Shown here: positions 59,469 to 64,000 of the stretch, in pieces | Layout of the letters: each line of letters opens with the position of its first letter | Numbering within the stretch: the first letter of the stretch is position 1 | Origin: Carex sylvatica | Taxonomy: Eukaryota > Streptophyta > Magnoliopsida > Poales > Cyperaceae | Direction of reading: 5' to 3' | DNA length: 64,000 bases | NCBI GenBank assembly: GCA_964058845.1 | Contig: CAXKVR010000056.1 | Span: 1 to 64,000, forward strand | Notes under the pieces: model-generated | The model's input: the letters and a program-made list of their open reading frames with translations, nothing else | Databases searched by the model: none | What the model was told of the DNA's origin: nothing | Translations under genes and position numbers: made by a program

Positions 59469-60192
59469 GAAAATTAGTTATTTGCCGCTCCAAAATCTTG
59501 AAAATTTGAAAAATGTCACTCCGAAATTAAAAATCATCCTAATGTCACTCTAAACTTAACTAATTTTTAATTTTGCCACTCCAAATAATTAATGACTAAA
59601 ATATCTTCCTTATTTTTCAAACCTCAAGTTCTCACCATTTCCATGGCGCCTCTACCCCTTTTCTTGCTCATCCTCCTCTTCCCCAACCCAATTATCTGAT
59701 TCTCATATTTCCGCCATTATTTCCACGAAAGGCATAGATTTCGTGAAAGATCTCTTGGTAAACGAAGCAGTCAAGACCATAATGCCGCTGGAGCTGCCTG
59801 ACATACAGAAAAACTCAAAAATCCCTTTAATCGGTTACGTGACTATGGTTGCCTCTGATGTGACACTCTATGAGCTGAATGTGACGAGTTCAAGTGCGAA
59901 TTTGGGGAATTCTAGGGTGGAGATAGTGGCGTCTGAGAAGAGGAAGATAATAGAAGAAGAGGATAGCTGAATGTGACATTCTTTCGCCGTCAAAGGGATA
60001 GAAGAAGAGAGTCAAATGGAGAGGAAGATGACCAGTAGACCACAGTTTAGTGATGGGAGGATATTTTAGTCATTAATTATTTGGAGTGACAAAATTAAAA
60101 ATTAACTATAGAGTGGCATTAAGATGATTTCTAATTTTGGAATGATATTTTTTAAATTTTAAGATTTTGGAGTGACAAATAACTAATTTTTC
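59469..60192. mobile_element. Pack-MULE-like element with captured gene start
   Basis: Inverted repeats of about 135 bp, 59469-59605 and 60060-60192, open with GAAAATTAGTTATTTG and (complement) GAAAAATTAGTTATTTG. They enclose some 450 bp of non-repetitive sequence from a BPI/LBP gene. Long TIRs around a host gene fragment are the Pack-MULE layout. A clear 9-bp duplication was not found, so another Pack-TIR type is possible. Confidence 0.65.
59643..59970 (+). pseudogene. Captured 5' end of a BPI/LBP family gene
   Basis: The ATG at 59643 starts a signal-peptide-like MAPLPLFLLILLFPNP, which soon meets TGA (59697-59699). A second frame from 59701 then reads SHISAIISTKGIDFVKDLL, IMPLELPDIQKN, KIPLIGYV, DVTLYELNVTSS and VEIVAS. 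These match the N-terminal part of plant lipopolysaccharide-binding/bactericidal-permeability-increasing (BPI/LBP) proteins. Frames are shifted by one between the two parts, so a small indel broke the copy. After VEIVAS the sequence is no longer BPI-like and stops at 59968. These secreted proteins bind lipopolysaccharide in innate immunity; this copy lacks at least the C-terminal three quarters. Confidence 0.75.
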
Positions 60193-60734
60193 TAAAAAAA
60201 AATTATTCGAAAGTAAATTCTAGAAGTAAATTGTGGGCCTTAACTCGTGGGCCAGGAAATAAATGAAAACGAATTTAATTTGTATGCTGAGCTAATCTTG
60301 AAAAAAAAGTAGAATATATTAAAAGTAACAAAATATATACACTTGAATCTTCCTCTCAAATAACCACTCTATAACGAGACGCTCCTATTCACAAGAAGTG
60401 TATTTCTATTTTTCTACTTTCTAAGAAAGGATATGTTTATATGTTTTATAATTGAATAATTATACGGAGTCCCTCACCCCTGTTCTCTCATTTATTTTTT
60501 AACTCTTTATTTTCAAATTAATTTTCTTAACTGTCTTTTATCTCTCCATTAATTTCGCTAAGAATTTTTATTTATCCCTGCATTAATTACTATTCTTTAA
60601 TAACAATTCTCGCATTAATTATGCTGTCCTTTTAATAATAATCATCGCATTAATTATACTATCCTCTAATAACAATCCCCGCATTAATTATACTGTCCTT
60701 TAATAACAATCCTTGCTAATAATTATTTATCTGT
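60193..60734. other. AT-rich spacer
   Basis: Repeated CGCATTAATTATACT / CTTTAATAACAATC words at 60585-60720 form a short degenerate repeat. No gene. Confidence 0.45.
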
Positions 60735-61260
60735 TTATTGATATTCGAGAAAGTATTTACCATTGTTCTCACAAGTATTTATCATTGTCCCTGATATGAT
60801 AATACTTTGATTTGATTAAACATTACTTATTGACAAGTTCAAGAACAAAGTTCAAGAAAGTATTTATTATTGTTATGACAAGTATTTATCATTATGTCTG
60901 ATAAATATTTACCATTGTCTTTGACGTACATATGTTTTACTGAAAATTATAATTATATCTGAGAAGTATTTATCCATATAACATAAAGTATTTATCATTA
61001 TGCTTGAGAAGTATTTATCATTGATGTTTTACTAAAAGTTGCAGTTATGTTTGAGAAATATTTATCCATATAACATAAAGTATTTATCCATGTAATATAA
61101 AATATTTATCATTATGTATGAGAAGTATTTATTATTGATGTTTTACTGAAAGTTGCAATTATGTTTGAGAAATATTTATCCATGTAGCATAAAGTATTTA
61201 TGCATGTAACATAAAATATTTATTATTATGTCTGAGAAGTATTTATCATTGAGTGAGGGG
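60735..61260. repeat. Degenerate AAGTATTTATCATTATGT repeats
   Basis: The word GTATTTATCATT and variants recur more than a dozen times at 15-60 bp spacing, often preceded by GAGAA. Irregular spacing suggests an old short-unit array. Confidence 0.65.
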
Positions 61261-61510
61261 ATTATTTATTTAATAGTCCCCAGTTGTGCGAAGACAATCC
61301 AAAAAAAATAAATTGTGCGGGGATAATTGACAAGTATTTATGAGGGGATTATTTATTTAATGGTCCCTAGTTGTGCGGAGACGATTCAAAAAAAAAGAAA
61401 ATTTTGTGCATAATTGACAAGTATTTATGAGGGGATTATTTATTTAATGGTCCCTAGTTGTGCGGAGACGATTCAAAAAAAAAAGAAAATTTTGTGCGGA
61501 GACAATTGAT
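61253..61510. repeat. About 88-bp tandem repeat, three copies
   Basis: GAGGGGATTATTTATTTAAT followed by GTCCCYAGTTGTGCGRAGAC occurs at about 61256, 61343 and 61430. Copies two and three are almost identical. Confidence 0.75.
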
Positions 61511-62940
61511 GGATTAATTTTTTCTTTCATAAATAGAGATCATTGCATAAAGATTAATACTGTAACATTTCATAACGTTGATTTTATTTCGATAAACATT
61601 TTATATATAAATAATCATAAAATGCAAATTAATAATATTGAACGTATAAATAAATTATAACTTGATTTCATATTTTCAGAAATTACATGTGCAACGCTAG
61701 TTGTAATTGAATTGTTAATTCATACAACAGACATAATTTCTAATATATATTGTTGTCGCATAATAAATTTTCTTTTATATGTGTGTATATATACCAGCGT
61801 ATATTATTTGTATTATAAATTAATATTATCATATACAAAGAAATAATATTTCCATCTATATAATGCTCATTTCATATATGTACAGATATACAAAGGATCT
61901 TTCCAAAATATTAAGATTTTCATTATTCCTGGAGAATAAAGTCATGACACAAATCACTCCTTGATTTCTATCAACTTCCATAATATTTCTTGAATTGAAC
62001 TTGGACCAATTACACAGCCAGATGCATCAAGTAAGATTTCTTATAAATAAAGAATGCGGCAAAAAAATCCAAAAGATCGGGCCGTAATTCCAATCGAGTT
62101 AATATAATATATACTGCTGGTATTAGTTTAGCTATTAAGGAAATAAAGAATGTGGCTGCGCCTCTGCTGCCCATTATAAGGTTCCGGTCCTGTGAGAAAG
62201 AGATGTGATAAATATGTTCTGTCTAGTCGTATCGCACCAATGCATTCTTGATCTCCTCCACATCCAGACTTTCATTAGTATCAGATTGATACAATTATTA
62301 TTATTATTGTTATTAATTTTCTCTTGCTGGATGATCAAAGTTTCAAAATGAATTTATTATATATTACCTCAATTAAAGTTTCTGGTTTTTATTGGATTAT
62401 TTGTCTAGACTTATTTAATAGTACTATAATATCAAAGGATTTAACTAGTTAAAGTTTAGAAGTTAGATCTAATAATTTGTGACTATAATTATAAATAGTA
62501 TAAAAGAATTTTAGAAAATACGGACAAGTACTATCATCAAATGATATTAATAATTAGAAGTAGTATTTATATGACTTAGGTTCTAGTTCCAAAGTACTAG
62601 AAGACAGAAGATCGATTAGGAATTTCCTACGGTAACAGGTGCGAGTTTTCTAGATTTTATAAAACTATTTTACTTTCTTATTATCATTCAACTATTTATT
62701 ATTATTGCATTAGTTGGATTTATGCATATTGTTTTCGAACAATTCGTATGACTTGAGTAGACATAAATAATTTGCATAAAATGGTATGATTCATATATTG
62801 ACCAATGGACTTACATGAATAGGACGTGCTGAGCATGGCATGAACTGTGTGATTGAATAAATGTGTTTTCAAAAAAAACGAATATGGTAATTGAACAGGG
62901 GCCAATATGCTTGCATATTGGGATGTATACATTGGGTCTA
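61511..62940. other. AT-rich spacer
   Basis: No gene established. A less AT-rich patch at 62215-62275 could, on the minus strand, encode LDVEEIKNALVRYD followed by TAG after an AG acceptor, but this is unrecognised and unsupported elsewhere. Confidence 0.4.
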
Positions 62941-62943
62941 GTT

Positions 62944-63095
62944 TTGACTGGACCCCTCGTTAACGTGATTGTAGGCGAAAGCGGTCTTGTCACGGATGTG
63001 ATTGTAGGCTGAAACGGTCCCTTCACGGACGTGATTGTAGGCGCAAGCGGTCCTTTCACGGACGTGATGGTAGGCGGAAGTGGTCCTATCACACC
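62944..63095 (-). repeat. 36-bp minisatellite, four copies
   Basis: GTGATTGTAGGCGNAAGCGG followed by a TCNNNTCACGGAC linker recurs at 36-bp spacing. Because 36 is a multiple of three, two minus frames stay open across it, giving 12-residue repeats of types TITSVKGPLAP and AYNHVREGT. No start, promoter or homologous gene supports coding. Confidence 0.7.
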
Positions 63096-64000
63096 AAGAC
63101 CTAACGGCATATGAATTCACCGTCTAGTGAGGCAAACGAACAATATTAACGGATTTTTCTTTAAATAAATAAAAGTAGTAAGTAATGGTAGAATACTCAT
63201 TGTATTAGAAGAAGCATACGCATTTTATTTTCTTATCATATTTGTGAATGTAAATAAAGGTTTTATAAGCTCTGGGCTGGAACTAAATTCCGCACTGAGA
63301 GAAGGTTCGATCTCTTACCTGTTCCACTTTTATGTGAGTTCCAGGTAATGAAGAGGAAGAATTCGAGTAAGGACAAGAGTGAGACTAAGCGGAAAGATCC
63401 ATGATTAATAATTGCCACATGTTGTTTAGATTTTATATTTCTTTTTCACGATTCAATAATTAATTGATACATTGAGCAGGCATGGCAATACTTGTGTTAT
63501 TAGCCATGTCCGCCATGATCGCTTGTTAAACTAAGTTGATTATGAAATAAACGTGGCTTATTTATATTGTTATTGATAATGTATGTGATGTGCACACGCC
63601 TTACGTATTAATACGTGGTAGGTTGTCTCGGGATGTGACAAATACTTTGCAAATTCAAGATAAATACTTTGATGCTTCAAGTTAAATACTAACAATTTAC
63701 AAAACGCTTATTAATGACTGAGCGGTCCCCCATGATTTTTTTGACAGTTTGTGCGGAGTTTTTTACAGAGATAAAGTTGCAGATATTGTTATTAGGATCT
63801 TTTATAATTATTCACGAGAAGTGTGTTTTTTTACTAAAGAAGGTCATGTTTTTGCTTCTAGCAATTGGACACTTGCTTTCAGAGTACAACCTCTGATAAG
63901 GAGCGCAGGCAGAATAATAAGTAGGATGAGACAAAAATTTTGAATGAGACATAATTTTATACCTTTTTCAAATAGTAAGTATATTTTTATATTTTTTTTG
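63096..64000. other. Spacer to window end
   Basis: AT-rich. 63285-63405 is less AT-rich and has a plus frame MKRKNSSKDKSETKRKDP ending in TGA at about 63405 after CCAG, which may be a relic exon. No family recognised. Confidence 0.4.

Noticed and set aside
60735..61510. Regularly spaced repeats as a CRISPR array
   Set aside because: Plant nuclear context, irregular spacing and degenerate repeats; no spacers of uniform length.

Overview
This is nuclear DNA of a flowering plant. It has GT-AG spliced genes of typical plant families: an R2R3-MYB, a short CPC/TRY-type R3-MYB and a cytosolic peptide:N-glycanase. The genes sit in a very AT-rich background packed with plant DNA transposons (Mutator-like, hAT, CACTA), SINEs and LTR remnants. 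The species or order cannot be told from the sequence.

Layout. 1-5.3 kb: AT-rich spacer with a pair of SINEs, a hAT-like repeat and three MITEs. 5.35-6.71 kb (-): complete three-exon R2R3-MYB gene of MYB26-like type. 7-13.4 kb: spacer with two foldback MITEs and one hAT element bounded by a perfect 8-bp duplication. 13.44-22.31 kb: nested insertions. A retroposed mRNA end with a 16-bp target duplication was itself hit by an 8.4-kb Mutator-like element (MULE) bounded by a perfect 10-bp duplication. The MULE carries an apparently intact eight-exon gene for a plant mobile domain (PMD) protein. Convergent to it is only the N-terminal part of a mudrA-like gene, and the element holds two large tandem arrays. 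22.3-36.2 kb: MITEs, a LINE relic, a CACTA element with CTT duplications, several hAT elements and a TIR element that encloses a 115-bp AT-rich array. 36.54-37.21 kb (+): three-exon R3-MYB gene. 37.9-40.3 kb: degenerate hAT element with a fossil transposase end and a copia-like LTR relic. 44.8-53.3 kb (-): complete 17-exon PNG1 gene whose introns hold at least five transposons. 53.7-64 kb: LTR remnants, one with a tRNA-iMet primer-binding site, a Pack-MULE-like element that captured the start of a BPI/LBP gene, and minisatellites.

How the parts relate. The three host genes have no evident functional link: a developmental transcription factor, an epidermal-patterning-type repressor and a glycoprotein quality-control enzyme. 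The most notable item is the MULE. Its two genes point inward from the two TIRs, like mudrA and mudrB in maize MuDR, but here a PMD gene takes the mudrB position and mudrA is cut down to its N-terminus at a 176-bp satellite. Exon maps were built by hand from reading frame and splice signals; all homology statements are from recognised motifs, not searches.
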